A stretch of DNA of 64,000 nt from Alisma plantago-aquatica (taxonomy: Eukaryota > Streptophyta > Magnoliopsida > Alismatales > Alismataceae), in assembly GCA_963693085.1 (NCBI GenBank), contig OY856412.1, positions 965,182,281 to 965,246,280 on the forward strand, written 5' to 3'. The position numbers and the translations under genes were made by a program. The first letter of the stretch is position 1. Each line of letters opens with the position of its first letter. This document shows positions 36,901 through 49,653 of this stretch, piece by piece. The notes beneath the pieces are model-generated. The model was not told where the DNA came from. It searched no databases and worked only from the letters and a program-made list of their open reading frames with translations.

Positions 36901-38940
36901 CCCCATGATTGCATCAATAATCTCAGATAGCAGGAAACTCTCAACTAAATACTGACAACAACAATGATGTAGTTGGAGGTGAAGGTGGTCAAGGAAATGC
37001 AAGGTGTAGGAATCCCTACCTAAAATATGTAGTAGATTACAATTTGTGCTACAATATTATGGAGTACTTTAATATGTTCATTTGATGCATTTAACTCCAT
37101 ACTTGGTAGAATGATTATGAAATAGTACATGTATTGTGAAGTAATATTAAACACTTTGTTGTTGATGTCAAATACACTCATGTGTGATATCATATCATGT
37201 GCATATAGCTTTATCATTTGTTTGTTATAATAATGTTATAGGTGCCAACTTCTATTTTACTTTTTGTATTAACTATTTCATCTTCTAACTGTCATGCTTT
37301 AGGAAGGAAAAATATTGACTGGTCCAAATTTCCTATTCTTCCAAGGCTTCCCACTCCCGTTGTCCATCTTCGCGCTTGAGCCAACAGGTGCAAAAGAACA
37401 AAGATGAGGTTTATCACCCTATTCATCAATTGTCGATGTTGTTTGACTATCTAAAAGATGAGGTTGATGAAGAGGACATGCAAGCTCTGAAGGAAAACTA
37501 TGGGGTCTTGTGGGACAAGTACGAAGAGGCCCTAAGGTGGGACAATTGGGATGGTCTTACTTGGGATTAGCATAAACCATGACCTCCAACACTGATGAGT
37601 CAACATAGCAATTGGTTGCCATATTAGAGTAGATGTGGGTGTGCCAAGATCGGCATCCATCATGAGATGTTGGAATGCTCAAAACCTATCAAAGTAACCT
37701 TCTGATAGAAAAAAAGCTTGACTTCCCTCCACACTGATCATGATCAAGCCTTGGAGGGACAAAAACTATATAGTTCACCATGGGTAGTTGAGGAAGAACG
37801 TGTGCTAATTGCTAAATTCCATGAAGATGGTGACATGATGTAGTCCGATTCTATTTGGAAAATTAGATGCGGTTCAGTTTGCCAAGCAAGCCAAGACTAT
37901 ATCGTGTTACCATCTTTGCTGCATTTATCAACCGATAGAGTATCTTCATTGTCAGTCCATGGTGGACTGTGCATTTCCTATCCCTCAAAGCCTTCCTTAG
38001 GATCAATGAGGAGGAAAAGGCAGGCTTTTTTATACTGGGTAGATCCTTTGACTTCTTTTAGGTGATGCATCAACTCATGGAGAATGCCAAGCTCGCCATA
38101 AAAACATATAAGATGTTGTCTCTCCAACCCTTCCACATTTAGCCATTATCTAGTCAGCCTATGGTAATCTTGTGTTTGTAAATTTTACTCTTTAATTTCA
38201 AAAATGTACCCTTTACTTGTATGGAACAAGTGTTTTCTTCAATGTGGATGACAATTGTAAGTTATTAGTAATGATTTTTTGTCAATATAATAATTCACAA
38301 GTAGTTTTAGTCTTTGCTATATATTTACTAAATTATAATTTGTTGGCATTGTTTCTTTTACATCTAGTAAATTATTGTTTGCATTGTTTGTTACCCATCT
38401 AGTAAATTGAAAGTTGTTCTTGAAGGGTAGTTCAATTCAATCAAAAGGATTGTTAACAAACACATATACACTACCAACATTAGTGTTTTTCAAACTAGGA
38501 TGCAACCGCTTCCCGATAAAATTAATCTCTTTGAATGGGATGACGAGCCAGATCTAGCACTTAACATAGTATTAGGACGTCAGTACTATTTGGGATGAAT
38601 GTGTGGCCCTTCTTTACATCAAGTTTAGCATGATTTCCTTTGTGAACTCCACACATTAATATGGAAAAATGACCTCAACATGAACATATTTATGACAAGG
38701 TGGAGGGTGTTGAAATTGTAGTTACAATTCCAAGAACCTTTAGGAACAATCCTTGTACTCACCCACCAGGCCTATAATAGGAACCCAACCAAGTGGGTAG
38801 CTCTAAACCACATGCAATCGTTGCTGACGATGGATTTACTACATCAAATAATATTGTTGGAGGGATTAGAGGTGAAGACAATGAGTAAATATCAGACTAA
38901 TAACTACCTAAAATGATGTAATGAACTTTGTGTAACTTAA
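36901..38940 (+). other. Coding-like traces of unknown family
   Basis: 37376-37570 encodes an acidic peptide (EVDEEDMQALKENYGVLWDK). 37915-38060 encodes, in one frame, a TVHFLSLKAFLRINEEEKAG-like stretch. Reading-frame-like composition on the plus strand suggests a decayed protein gene, most likely of a transposable element, but I cannot assign it. Confidence 0.25.
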
Positions 38941-41600
38941 TTTTGTAGTTGGTAAGTGTTTTATGATTTTCTTTATGTAATATTGAATATTGGTATTTAA
39001 TAGTTTAATAGTAGCATTTCATGTCACATGTTTAGTTTCACTTATAACTTAACGTGTGTTTGGTTTGTATTGTTCAATTTTTATGCACATCAACACAAGA
39101 TTCGTGTATTATGTCGATACAACTAAATGAAGTCATTATTTATTCAAAAAGATAGTTACAATTAAACATAGATATAATAACACAGATCTCATGTATTATG
39201 TCAATACATGGGTAAAATAATATTGATTTTAAAACGTGCACATCAAAGAAAGAAGAATACTCAGATGTGCAATAAATATAGTTGTATTTTATTTTATTTT
39301 AATGAATGCAGATTTATACTATACTAAAATATAATATCAAATCCAATCAAACTATCAATTATATTATCTAAATAGTTTCATATTATAAGCATATCAGAAC
39401 TAGATCATATCCTATTTAGGTTGCCAAGTAGAATCATACTATAGATCCTGACTAGATCTTGACTGGTTTGCCAAATATAATTAGTCCATATCCTGACCAC
39501 AAGACCAAGATCGGACCGTGTCACCAAACAGAATTAGACTGAATCCAGACTAGGCTGATCCATATATTCTGACTAACCCTGACTAACCCAGTCCTGACTA
39601 TAAAATCCCAGTCCTGAGCCAATAAGGGCATGGTGGTTGGGTTTTCATAGACATATAGTTTCACTCCTAATGTTTGTTAACAAAGTGACTACATATATCA
39701 TAGAAAACTAGATGAAAACTTGGTCATACTATGTATGACATAATATTATAGGAATATGCCTCCTTGGGAAGATAAAAACAATAAAAAAATCACATATTTA
39801 AAACACTTTAAAAAAATGTTAATCTTGGGACACAATACATACCCTCACATTGCTTGGATAAAATTCTTTTTGGGTTGACTATTGGTCTGCATTGGGGCAA
39901 CTGGAACAACACAACAACCATTATCATATACCTTCCAATATACAAAACATGATTTTAGACAAATCACATATGTTAATGACACCAAAAAGACAAAATGCTC
40001 TTAAGAGATTCTTAGCCGCTTCACACTTGGAGGAAGTAGTGGACATATTTAAATGCCTTCTACAAAGGTCACACAATGAAACATAGATTTTTCTAGACTT
40101 GGGGCACGAAATACATAGTCAATAAGTCTTAAAATTCTTTATCATCTCCGAATGCAAGTATTTATGGTGCTCAATTTTGGAAAATCAAATTCCCACCCGT
40201 AGTGCACACTTTACTTTGGCTCATAGGTCATAATAAGCTTTTCATTGATACTATATGCATGGAGAGAGGATTTTGGTGCGCCTTTATATGCTTTGAGTAT
40301 AGAAATAGTTCCAGGAATGCACATAACATTTTCCTTGATAATTTAGGTTGATTACATATTTGGATTATGCATTTAACAATTTGGGCTAGTTCTTTGTTAG
40401 AGAGTGATCAAATGTTAGTTTGGGCTCAATCTTTTCTCTCACTGTCAGAAAACTTTCCCACCCAATATTGAACCAGAACCAACCTTGATGTGAAAGATTG
40501 ATGGCCTAATTGTAAAATAACAAAAATATATTAAGAATCACTTTAATATGTTTTAGATATAACATAAAGAAATAAAAAAATAATTTTCATTTAGTTATGA
40601 GTTATATATTTAAAAATAGACCCAATTATTGGTTCAAAACTTTACAAACCAATCGGTCATGATTTGCCTATTTTACATATTTGTTTGACTTGGAGATACT
40701 CATATCTAATATTTTCTCGCATAGTGAGGGATTAGGGGATAAAACTAAGCCAAGTGAATAAAACAACCTATAACTTTATATAATAAAATATTCCACCTAC
40801 TTTTTATTTATTTATTGTGATTATATTTTATTTTCATTCTTTTTATGTTCCTCCCTTATTCCCTCACTATATTTTATTGGGTCTGAGTGTACTCAAGTGA
40901 TACATATATCAAGGTTTTAGTAGAAAAGTCCAATCATAAATTTTACTTAATTTGTTTGCAAAATTGTCAAACCAATAATGAAAGTTAGTTTTATGATATG
41001 TAACTAATAACTAAATCCTAATTATATAGTTTTTCTATTTTAATCAAATTATTATCTAGTATATATGAAATTGGTTCTTAAATATGTTTTGTTAATTTAT
41101 AGGGTCGTCGAAATTTCACAACTTTTGTCAGTTATGAGTTAGAAAGGACTGGCCATATTTCTAATAGCTAGACTAGGAGCAAACTATGACAAAATGACTT
41201 TTCCCTCTCCTCTATTGTACTCTTTATCTCTAATCAAGCGGCCTATACTCAACTGAATATCAATTCCATATTTTGCATATACTGATTCCCCAAATTGGTT
41301 ACATCGATGATCAATTTTTGATATGTGACATTATTTTACATATTTCAAACTAAGTATATCACCGTCTTGTAATATAATTTGAACCTCATCAATGTGATAA
41401 ACTTACTTCCTAATGTATGTCTTATTGTATATCTCTCAATTTTGAATCCAAAGGCATAAAAATCACCTCAATCTAACCTATGAGTCTAAAGTTATGATAA
41501 ATTAAAGTTAAGCCATTTTAGTTGATTTCTTTGTGTTTTGGATCCTTTTGGGCCCAATCTAGGTGAACGACCCAATTGGAAGAGTGACTCCTAATGCATT
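38941..41600. other. AT-rich DNA, no recognised gene
   Basis: No coding signature. 39420-39620 contains repeated CCTGACTA and CCAAACAGAATTAG-like words of the kind seen in small plant DNA transposons, but no paired ends were found. Confidence 0.3.
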
Positions 41601-43116
41601 GATTAATTGCCACTTTTTAGTGGCTATTTTACTATGTATTTTGTGCAATTATTGCTCGGTTTTATATTATTTGTTCACGATTTATCATTATTAGCATGTG
41701 ACACTTAATGGCATCAAGTATTCATTATTTTTATTGTTACATATTGATTTATCATGATTTGTGGAGTTTATGTTCATCTTCATTAAATTTCAGGTAGATT
41801 GACATGAATCAGCTCAACTCGGTGCTATAGGCGTGTGCATCGGTGGTACTGACATTTACAAAAAAGGTATAAGGATGAATCGAAGAAACTCGGTGGTACC
41901 GATAGAGAATCACTACTGCTAACATTCCAATAGTAGAACTCAAAAAGAATCTCGATGCCACCGATGCCCTCGTCGATGATACTGTCTGGAACCAAGAAAT
42001 TTGACAGGAGATGTCAGACAAAATCTCAGTGCTATTGACACTCTGTTAGTGGTACCCAAAATTTACAAAGTATCACAAAACTGAGAAGATCTCAATGCCA
42101 CCAACACCCTGTCGGTGGTACCGACTTATCACAACCATGCTAGATAAAAGATCATCATTAATCCAACGACTGTGACTTAGTGATGCCCTAAGTCAATCTT
42201 ATGACTAGGAAGGAGTGCAACCATACCTAGATATCACATTATTTTCCTTCGCATGAAAACATAGAGCAGGGAGAGGAGAAAGAAGAGAAGGCCACATTTT
42301 GGACAATTCGGGTACCTCTGATGGATATATTTACATCCAGAAGACAGCAAATAGCTCCATTCGTCGGAGGGAGTCATCCGAACCAGCTTCTTCAGGGGTT
42401 ACTTTAGTTTTCTAATGTTTCCCACATCTTTTCTTAATCCTCTCACATGTATGACAATAGAAATCATGCAGGGATAATCCCCTTTACTCCTTAGGACCCG
42501 AGAGTAGCCTGATTTTGTACTGTACTTGACACTTATGAGTTGATGTTTAAGTTCCCCTAATTTTTGGACATATTTCTATGACTTCTTCAAGAATTATTTG
42601 TGCTTGATCACCATAGGTAATTTATTAGATCGTTAATTTCTTCAAGAGAGGGATTAAAGGTTGGACAAGTTGTAGATTTTCATATACTAGATCGTGCTTC
42701 AAAAGAAGGCTTATGGCTATGAAGGGAATAACTCAGAGGTATCATTAAAGCAACTAACTAATAACTAAATCACTACTAGAGTGGGATTTGTATTAGATTA
42801 GGTAGTGAATCACACTGTGAGAGAAGGTGATTCTTGCTACATACCCCTTGGTCTAGGGTTAGGAGTACTAAATGTTAATAAATAGTATTAATTGCAGTAT
42901 AAACTATGGTGAAACTATAATCCTAAGGAACCCATTCCATTTGTGATCACGATCCCAATAATCAATCACTCTTTTCTTTTTCTCTAATTGATCAGGTCAC
43001 AGTTGGTAGTATTTTTTGGACTCACACTTTCCTCATGTTTGATATCTCGGCCTCTTTGGGCCTATATTACTTTGATACATGCACTTACTTTTCGTACATG
43101 TGGTTTACACACATCA
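41600..43116 (+). repeat. Probable 5' LTR of the Athila-like element
   Basis: The right end (ACACATCA at 43116) precedes AGTTTTTGGC, the usual LTR/primer-site junction of this group. The left edge near 41600 is a guess from typical LTR size. Inside, TCGGTGGTACCGA-type words recur at 41890, 41950, 42045 and 42112 with partial inverted copies (for example CCACCAACACCCTGTCGGTGG). Confidence 0.45.
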
Positions 43117-43122
43117 AGTTTT

Positions 43123-43140
43123 TGGCATTGTTTTAGAGGA
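43123..43140 (+). other. Decayed primer-binding site (Athila/Tat type)
   Basis: TGGCATTGTTTTAGAGGA matches the group consensus TGGCGCCGTTGCCGGGGA at 11 of 18 positions. Five of the seven differences are C-to-T or G-to-A, as expected from methylation decay. Confidence 0.6.
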
Positions 43141-43489
43141 AAATGGTACATCTAGCACGTCGAGCGTTGTGACCGGCCACTCTAGGCCACATTTTAAAAT
43201 AATTTTAGAACTAAATTTGAAATATTCATTAAATTATTAGTATCCAATTCTTACATCAAGCTTGCTAATTGTAGGTACTAGTGCATGGTGCAGACAAGAA
43301 GCACTGACTATAGACGGTCAACTCTACAAAGTGCATTCTAGGAGGAATTCTTACGCAAAGCATAGGAGTACAATAGCAATGTAGCAAGACTGATCCAAAC
43401 CCACCACCATAGGAAACACAACCAGAACAACCATAAATGGGTGACGGTAATCCAATAGTTGAAGAGTAGACTGTCTGGGAGAATATCAA

Positions 43490-44270
43490 GGCTTCTTCTG
43501 CCACAAATCAATTGGGACTAATCAAAAGACAAACCATTAATGTGGGTAGTTACAATATAGACCCCAGATTGGTGGCACTGGTTAAATCACAAGCATTCCA
43601 TAGACATAGTATGGAGGACCCGATGGCACACATCAACAACTTTGGAGAAAGCTGCGATATGGTGAAGATTTATAGGGTTCCAGATATAATGATATATTTG
43701 AAGCCGTTTCCTTCTTCATTGGCTAATAATGCAAATTCGTAGTTACTTAGCCTTCTACCAGAGTCTGTAGACACTTGCAATCAGATATATGTCTTTTTTG
43801 AGCTCTATTTTCTGCCCAGAAGACAAATGGAGCTAGTTGAAAAAAATCTATAATTTCAAGCAGAAGGCAGAAGAGTCGTATTTAAAGGCATGGGTGCGAT
43901 TCCAGAACATGTTGAGGAAGGTCCTTCATCATGGTATTGATCTCTACGACCAAGCCAAGACCTTCCATTGTGAGCTGCACAAAGGAGAAAGAACTTCACT
44001 AAATAGCGCACAGGTAGGATTTTTCCTCAATAATAAAGCAACTAGTGTCATGAGATACTGAAGAACATGACTAAAAATCTATCATGGGATGAGGAAAGAG
44101 AAGTTCCAACATTTGTTAAAAGCATTGGGGAGTTTAATGTCATCCTAACATTGACTGAGAAGTCATACAAAATTACTAGGAGGTTAGATCAGAAATCTGG
44201 AAATTCATCTGAAGGCGAGGATGGAATGCATGTATATGTAGAAATAGAAATACAGGGGCAACAATGACTA
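43490..44270 (+). pseudogene. gag: Athila-like gag remnant
   Basis: In three successive frames the peptides NIDPRLVALVKSQAFHRHSM, EDPMAHINNFGESCDMVKI, LKPFPSSLANNA (43540-43742), then EESYLKAWVRFQNMLRKVLHHG and YDQAKTFHCELHKG (43860-43990) follow the Athila gag order. The usual counterparts are EDPYAHL..F, LFPFSL and W.RFK.LLR..PHHG. Stops at 43740 and 44061 and frame changes break it. A charged KKEVEETNELKD-like linker (44755-44800) leads to the protease. Confidence 0.8.
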
Positions 44271-44799
44271 CTAAGGATCCTAAATTTTCTTGGAAGGATC
44301 CTAACAACTTTTAGCAGGACTCGTCTCAAGCACAACAGGCCAAATGACAACAACGCGGTGTGCAACATCGGTATCAACAAGACAAGGCTCCCAGTAAGAT
44401 AGACCACATAGAAGACATTCTAGGAAAGCTGGTTAGTAAAAATGAGGTGATCATTGGGAAAACATAGAGAGACTTGTAGAATCAAAGAGCACAAATCTGC
44501 AACATAGAGAACCAGATCTCTCAGATAGCAATAGAAGTGGCTTCCTTAAAGAAGCCGCAACATCAGGGTTACCCAGGGAATACTGATATACCATCCAACA
44601 AGCAACATGTAAAGGCAGTGTTACTCCACAGTGGGAAGAAGTTATTGGATGGAAAGAAACCTATTCCATAATCAAACAACAAGGTAGGTGACACAGGACC
44701 AACATTGACTACTAGTTCACCTAGGCCAGACACCACCACACAGAAGAAAGAAGTAGAAGAGACTAATGAGTTAAAGGATACTAGGAAGGAGGCATATGT

Positions 44800-45787
44800 C
44801 CCACCTCACCAAAGGAAGTTGGTGACTCCAGTGCAATTTTCAAATAGCTTGAAGGCAAAGAAGGCTGACTAGCAGTTTTAGGAATTTCTAGATACCTATA
44901 GGAAGATGCATGTCAATATCCCCATGATTGATACAATAGAGTCGATTCTATCCTATGGCAAATTTCTAAGGGACGTCATTAACAAAAATAGCAGGATAAC
45001 TGAGTCATATGTAGTGGTATTGAGAGAGGAATTAGTTCCCTCATTCAGAGGAGATTGCCATAGAAGAGGCAACATGACCATACAACTAGTAGATAAGTAA
45101 ATGGTCAAACCATATGGTATTTGCAAAGTTGTTCTAGTCAATGTTGAAAAGTTAGTTTTCCATCTGAATTTGTAGTTATGAAGATGTAGGATGATCATGG
45201 CAATGATCTACTCTTGGGTAGGCCATTCCAAGATATGACGGATATGATCCTAGATATGGGCAAAGGAAGATTGACACAGGGTAATCAAGATAACCATTTT
45301 GAAATCAAGATGCTTGATTCTACAATTGAAGCTGGGGATAAGGCAAATTGTCACATGTTGCAACATTTACAAAAAGAGGTATCCCTATTTCTAGGGAAGC
45401 CATTTCTGGACATTGCTTATGTGATGACAAAGGTATAGAAAGGTACCTTGGCAGTGGACATCATGGAGCACACCAAGGAGGTTTTAGTACAATATTATGA
45501 TGATGAAGAGGAGGGGGTTTACTCAATGACAATTGATGAGGCAATCTTCTACTCTCACCCAAGCATACCCACAACTACCATTGGATACATGCATTATGAA
45601 TTTGGTAGATGACTACACTCATTGTCGTTCTTTGGAGGAGTATGTCTTGTTTTTAAAAGCATTGTCATGTTTTTACACTTGGAATTTTGAAGATCTAGGT
45701 CCACCTCCGCTATCGTTGATCCCTTCACTGTAGAGTCCTACAGATCTTGAGTTGAAGCCACTTCCTCTGCATCTGAAATACATATTC
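44800..45787 (+). pseudogene. Athila-like protease region remnant
   Basis: FLDTYRKMHVNIPMIDTIES and YGKFLRDVINKNSRI (44885-45000) are the standard Athila block before the protease. GNMTIQLVDK, KPYGICKVVLVNVEKLVF and DLLLGRPFQDMTDMILDMGK (45070-45262) give the C-terminal half of the retropepsin. LELKPLPLHLKYIFYW (45750-45790) is the conserved stretch just before RT, and it is cut by the copia insertion. Stops and shifts are frequent. Confidence 0.78.
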
Positions 45788-48027
45788 TATTGGTAAATAC
45801 ATCACAAAGTGTAGCAGTAGAAACAAAAAATTTATCTATATGTATTCCCATAACAGCTAGATCGCATCAATTACTATGAAATAGGAAGGATGTTTTAGCG
45901 AGTTATATCAGGTCTTAGAGCAAGTCCAATGACAAAACTTGCTTCAATGAAACTGTGAACAAGTTTTCCTTGGACGGTGGCTATGTAACTCCTGGTCTTC
46001 ACCACAAACAATGAACAAAATAGCTTCCGCAGTGCCCCTATAGTCTAACCATGGACTGTAGGCTACAATCATCCTCCTAGCAGCAACCAAAGGACTCCTG
46101 CCTCTAGAGTAGTTTACAAGGACCAACTAGAACTCCTGTTGTTCAAGTAAAATAGATAGGAAGAAGTTGTTCCTCCTGTTGGTGTACTAATCACCAACTT
46201 GTTCTCCCACAACAACGACTCTCAATTGTTCTCTCCCGTAGATAACCCTCCCTTGTTGGGTAGGACTCTCCTGGGCTCTTTCAGTTACCACAATCAGAGA
46301 GGACAAATAGTTGTTAGAGGAACTGATTCTCAGTTGTTTGTCATTGTGTTTTGGGAAGCCCCCAATACCCATCTATACATAGGTGGGGTTTGGGCCAGGG
46401 TTCCTAGTCTGTACGGGATTTTTGCGGTAGTGGAAGGGACCAGAAGATCTAGAATTTGCACAACAAGCAAATCATAAAACGACCATCTGGTGACCCAGAC
46501 GGTTGTTTGGTGACCCAATTGGACATATGGTCACATGAGACGGCCGTATCAGACTGCCAAATGGCTATTTGGTAGTTTTCCAATCACACATGAATTAGGC
46601 AATTTCGATTCCAATTAATGTCACATATTAATTCCTTGCACCCCAAGTAATGTGTAATCAAAACTAGTTCGCAAAAGTTCCAGAATATTCATTTGGCCCA
46701 ATCAAGCCATCTCACCCAGGAAAGACGCCCGTCTTGCTCACCTAGATGCCCATTTGTTGAGTCAAGCCAAATCGATCGGTTCACCCAGTTGGTTCTTAGA
46801 GCAGAACATAGCCAATTTGAACTCTGATCTGCTTGACAACCCAAACGACTGTATCAATACTTGAGACACCCGTTTGGCTGCCCAAATGACCGTCTCACTC
46901 AGTGAGGTGGTTGTTTGATAGTGTAGTCAGCCAATCAGTTGATCTGTTGTGCGAATATCTAAACACTTTAGTAATCAATCCAATCATCATTCAAGATAAA
47001 CTCCTCTTCTAGATGAGTTCCTATGTGTGTGACCCTAAAGGTCCCATATCAAGTTGGTAGTGTATGTCCATAGCTTATGCCATCATAAGTAAGGAGCGGT
47101 GCCTAGTTGCACATTAGTGCTACCCAAGTGAATGAAAAGTTGAAGAACAACTTCAACCTACAATCTGTGTAAGGTGTTGTAGTGATTGTATAATTCCTTT
47201 GTCACTGATATCTAGGATGAACTCGAGGTATGGAATTGTCATCCTCTTAATGTTTAATCCTTGTTCCTTGAACCAAGGGCATACTGTCTGAGATAATGTG
47301 ACCTCAATATCATATATTGATTCACATGTGCATACACATGCGTTTCTTAGTCTCGCTTATCAAGTGGCAAATATATCATACTCCAGTAGCAGGGGCAAAT
47401 CCCATATCAGTCACTCACATTCTATCCCCATGTCTCAAAAAGTCACCCAATCATCACCTTTATAACCAAACATGTTTTAGGACTACATTTGATGATGTCA
47501 AAGCATACCCAATGACATGTGACGAGTACAATGATTTTAGATTTAAGAATCACAATCACCACATTCACTATGAGAGATGACTATGACCACCAATGATGGT
47601 TTCCATGTGTCACTTCTCAAGGTGGTCCTGTCCGATACACTATTCCCTAACATCTATCTGTGTGCTTGATCTGATATTTCCATATCATGAGTAATGAGAT
47701 TCTATCATCAACCAACCCACACTCTAGTCTTATGTGTTACTGGTGTCTATCTACCTTCCATAGTAACAACTGACTAGGGACATAATTAGAATATGTATAT
47801 GTACTCTTAACATCCATATGATCTCATTTCCAAAAGGCTAATACTTGAAGACACACGCCATTGAGTAATACTATTTTCTAGACATGCATAATATTTCCTC
47901 ATTATCTCATAACTGAGTAAAAAAAGTTGAATTGGAAGCTTGCCTTTATGAGTATTAATCAAATCCTTTAAGGTTTATGCCATGTCAATCATCACATGAT
48001 TGGCCCTCTAGGCATACCTTACCAATA
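45788..48027 (-). repeat. 3' LTR of copia B (about 2.24 kb)
   Basis: Plus-strand ends are TATTGGTAAATA (45788) and CCTTACCAATA (48027). 45788-46770 aligns with the 5' LTR copy at 62871-64000 apart from the SINE insert. Shared blocks include TTTAGCGAGTTATA, CTCCTGGTCTTCACCACAAA, GTGTACTA.TCACCAACTTG and GGTTTGGGCCAGGGTTCC-like DNA. The inner end abuts the purine tract. The outer end cuts the Athila coding region. Repeated GACGGTCATCTGG-like words occur at 46480-46920. Confidence 0.85.
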
Positions 48028-48042
48028 GACTCCCACTTGCAC
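48028..48042 (-). other. Polypurine tract of copia B
   Basis: On the minus strand GTGCAAGTGGGAG directly precedes the LTR start, the usual plant copia purine tract that primes plus-strand synthesis. Confidence 0.8.
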
Positions 48043-48707
48043 TTAGAGCCAATCACCCATGAATCATATTCTTAGTGATCTAAACATGTCTACCATGTTT
48101 CTGCTGTGCTAGTGCTAATTCAGTGGGTTAGCAACACTTTGTTTATAGTCGACATATTGCATGTTTCCTTATCTCTTTGCTGTACAATTTTTTGCATGAG
48201 ATGGAACTGTGGTTGGAACATCTATAATTTCATCATATGAACATTTAGATCCATATATTATCATTCTGTGTTCATAACACAACTATACTCGGCTTCTATT
48301 GTAGAATAGAATTATGGCTTTTAATTCATACCCTTTCCAACTAATCAAAACTTCTCCTTTTAAATTTTATTTTGCGATCACTTTTGTCATTATGGAAGCT
48401 TGCATCTATGTAACTCTTTACATCCAACTCTTCCTTTATTTCCTTATTTTAATTTACTAGAAATCTATCCTTAAGTACTTCACAAGTACAAATGTATATC
48501 CTTAATGACATTCTAATAATCCTTATTGGAATTAATATCATCTTGATATGTCCAATACATACAAGATCTATATGAGCTAAGTATATTTATAGCATTCATG
48601 ATAGATCAATCATATGACATCTTATTCAGGATATTTCCATTCTTCCTAAGAATCAGAACATATGGCTCATGAGAGACTAATTTGGATTATCCCTTGTCAA
48701 ATCAATC
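48043..48707 (-). pseudogene. copia B RNase H end
   Basis: On the minus strand, AEYSCVMNTE (from a STIEAEY block, the RNase H Thr-Glu-Ala-Glu motif, near 48295-48310) and KVLLTH ... MGDWL (near 48050-48140) mark the C-terminal end of copia pol, just before the purine tract. Heavily interrupted by stops. The rest of RT lies across the Tekay insert at 58482 onward. Confidence 0.65.
48703..48707. other. Tekay target-site duplication, left copy
   Basis: caatc, identical to 58477-58481 and directly abutting the LTR start TGTTAGG at 48708. Confidence 0.93.
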
Positions 48708-49439
48708 TGTTAGGACCCACGTTTCGTTTTACCAGTAAGTACCTTGGTTAGTGCATAATTGAACTAGTTATGTTGAGATGAGTATTTGCTTTTGTTAATA
48801 GTGTTTTGAGTTTTGAGCTAGTGTTAATGTATCATTAGCTTGTTCTCTTGTTCTGAGATTGAGGGCAAGTTTGTGCTTAATCCGTTGCCGAAGAAATCAT
48901 GTGAAACCGACCTACGAGTAAAAAGATATGAGCTTTTTAGTGTGCAGGGACCTATGTGTAATTTCAGAAAGTTTCTTGGCAATTTTCATCCGCCCCCCTG
49001 GGCGCCCTTCCTTATCCTTTCCTTCAGTTTTCCTTTTTTACTCTTTTAACCGACTTTGGAATGAACGATAGTTCATTTCCTTCGGTTGCCGCTTGGGAAA
49101 AACAGAGAAGGAGAAAGGGAGAGAGAGCAAGCTAGAGGAGAAGCTAGGCAACCAAGCTCCTTCCTTCTCCGTTCTTCTTCGATTTCTTCATTTTCTCCAG
49201 CCAAATCAACCAGCTGCATCATCTTCTTCTTCCTCACCTTCTTCTTCCTCCTGTAGCCATTAAGAAGACGACCATGGAGATGGTCTAGGGAGCGAACGGT
49301 GCTTTCCCCTCCGTTCTTTCTTCTTGCCAACTGCTTGCTAGGTCATTCCGAAGCTATAGGAGTGATTCGGGTAAGAATCGTCCACCGAATCGACCCCAAT
49401 CTCCTCTTTTAATTCTGCAATTTCCGTTTCTGCGCAGGT

Positions 49440-49653
49440 TGCACGGCGTGCAAAGTCAGGTTGCACGGCGTGCAAAGTTACAGATAGCAGAACGAGTTTC
49501 AGCCCAGGTGCACGGCGTGCAAATCAGTTTGCACGGCGTGCAGATCAGTTTGCACGGCGTGCAGATCAGTTTGCACGGCGTGCAAAGGTGCATAAAAGTA
49601 GAACAGAAGTGCACTGAAGGTGCACGTCGTGCAACCTAGGTGCACGGCGTGCA
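49440..49653. repeat. Array of eight TGCACGGCGTGCA palindromes in the 5' LTR
   Basis: Units near 49440, 49462, 49509, 49530, 49551, 49572, 49621 (TGCACGTCGTGCA variant) and 49641. Each has perfect 6-bp arms TGCACG/CGTGCA around one centre base. Four central units repeat at 21-bp spacing with ATCAGTT linkers. Each unit carries two or three CpG sites in an otherwise AT-rich region. The Leu-His-Gly-Val-Gln open frame across it is an artefact of the repeat. Confidence 0.95.

Larger units (their letters stand above)
41600..45787 (+). mobile_element. Athila-like Ty3/gypsy retrotransposon, 5' part
   Basis: An LTR-like region, a decayed tRNA-Asp-type primer-binding site, gag and protease follow in order on the plus strand. 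Homology stops at 45787, exactly where a copia LTR starts. RT, integrase and the 3' LTR are not in the window. They may lie beyond the copia element, past base 64000. The left LTR edge is uncertain. Confidence 0.7.
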
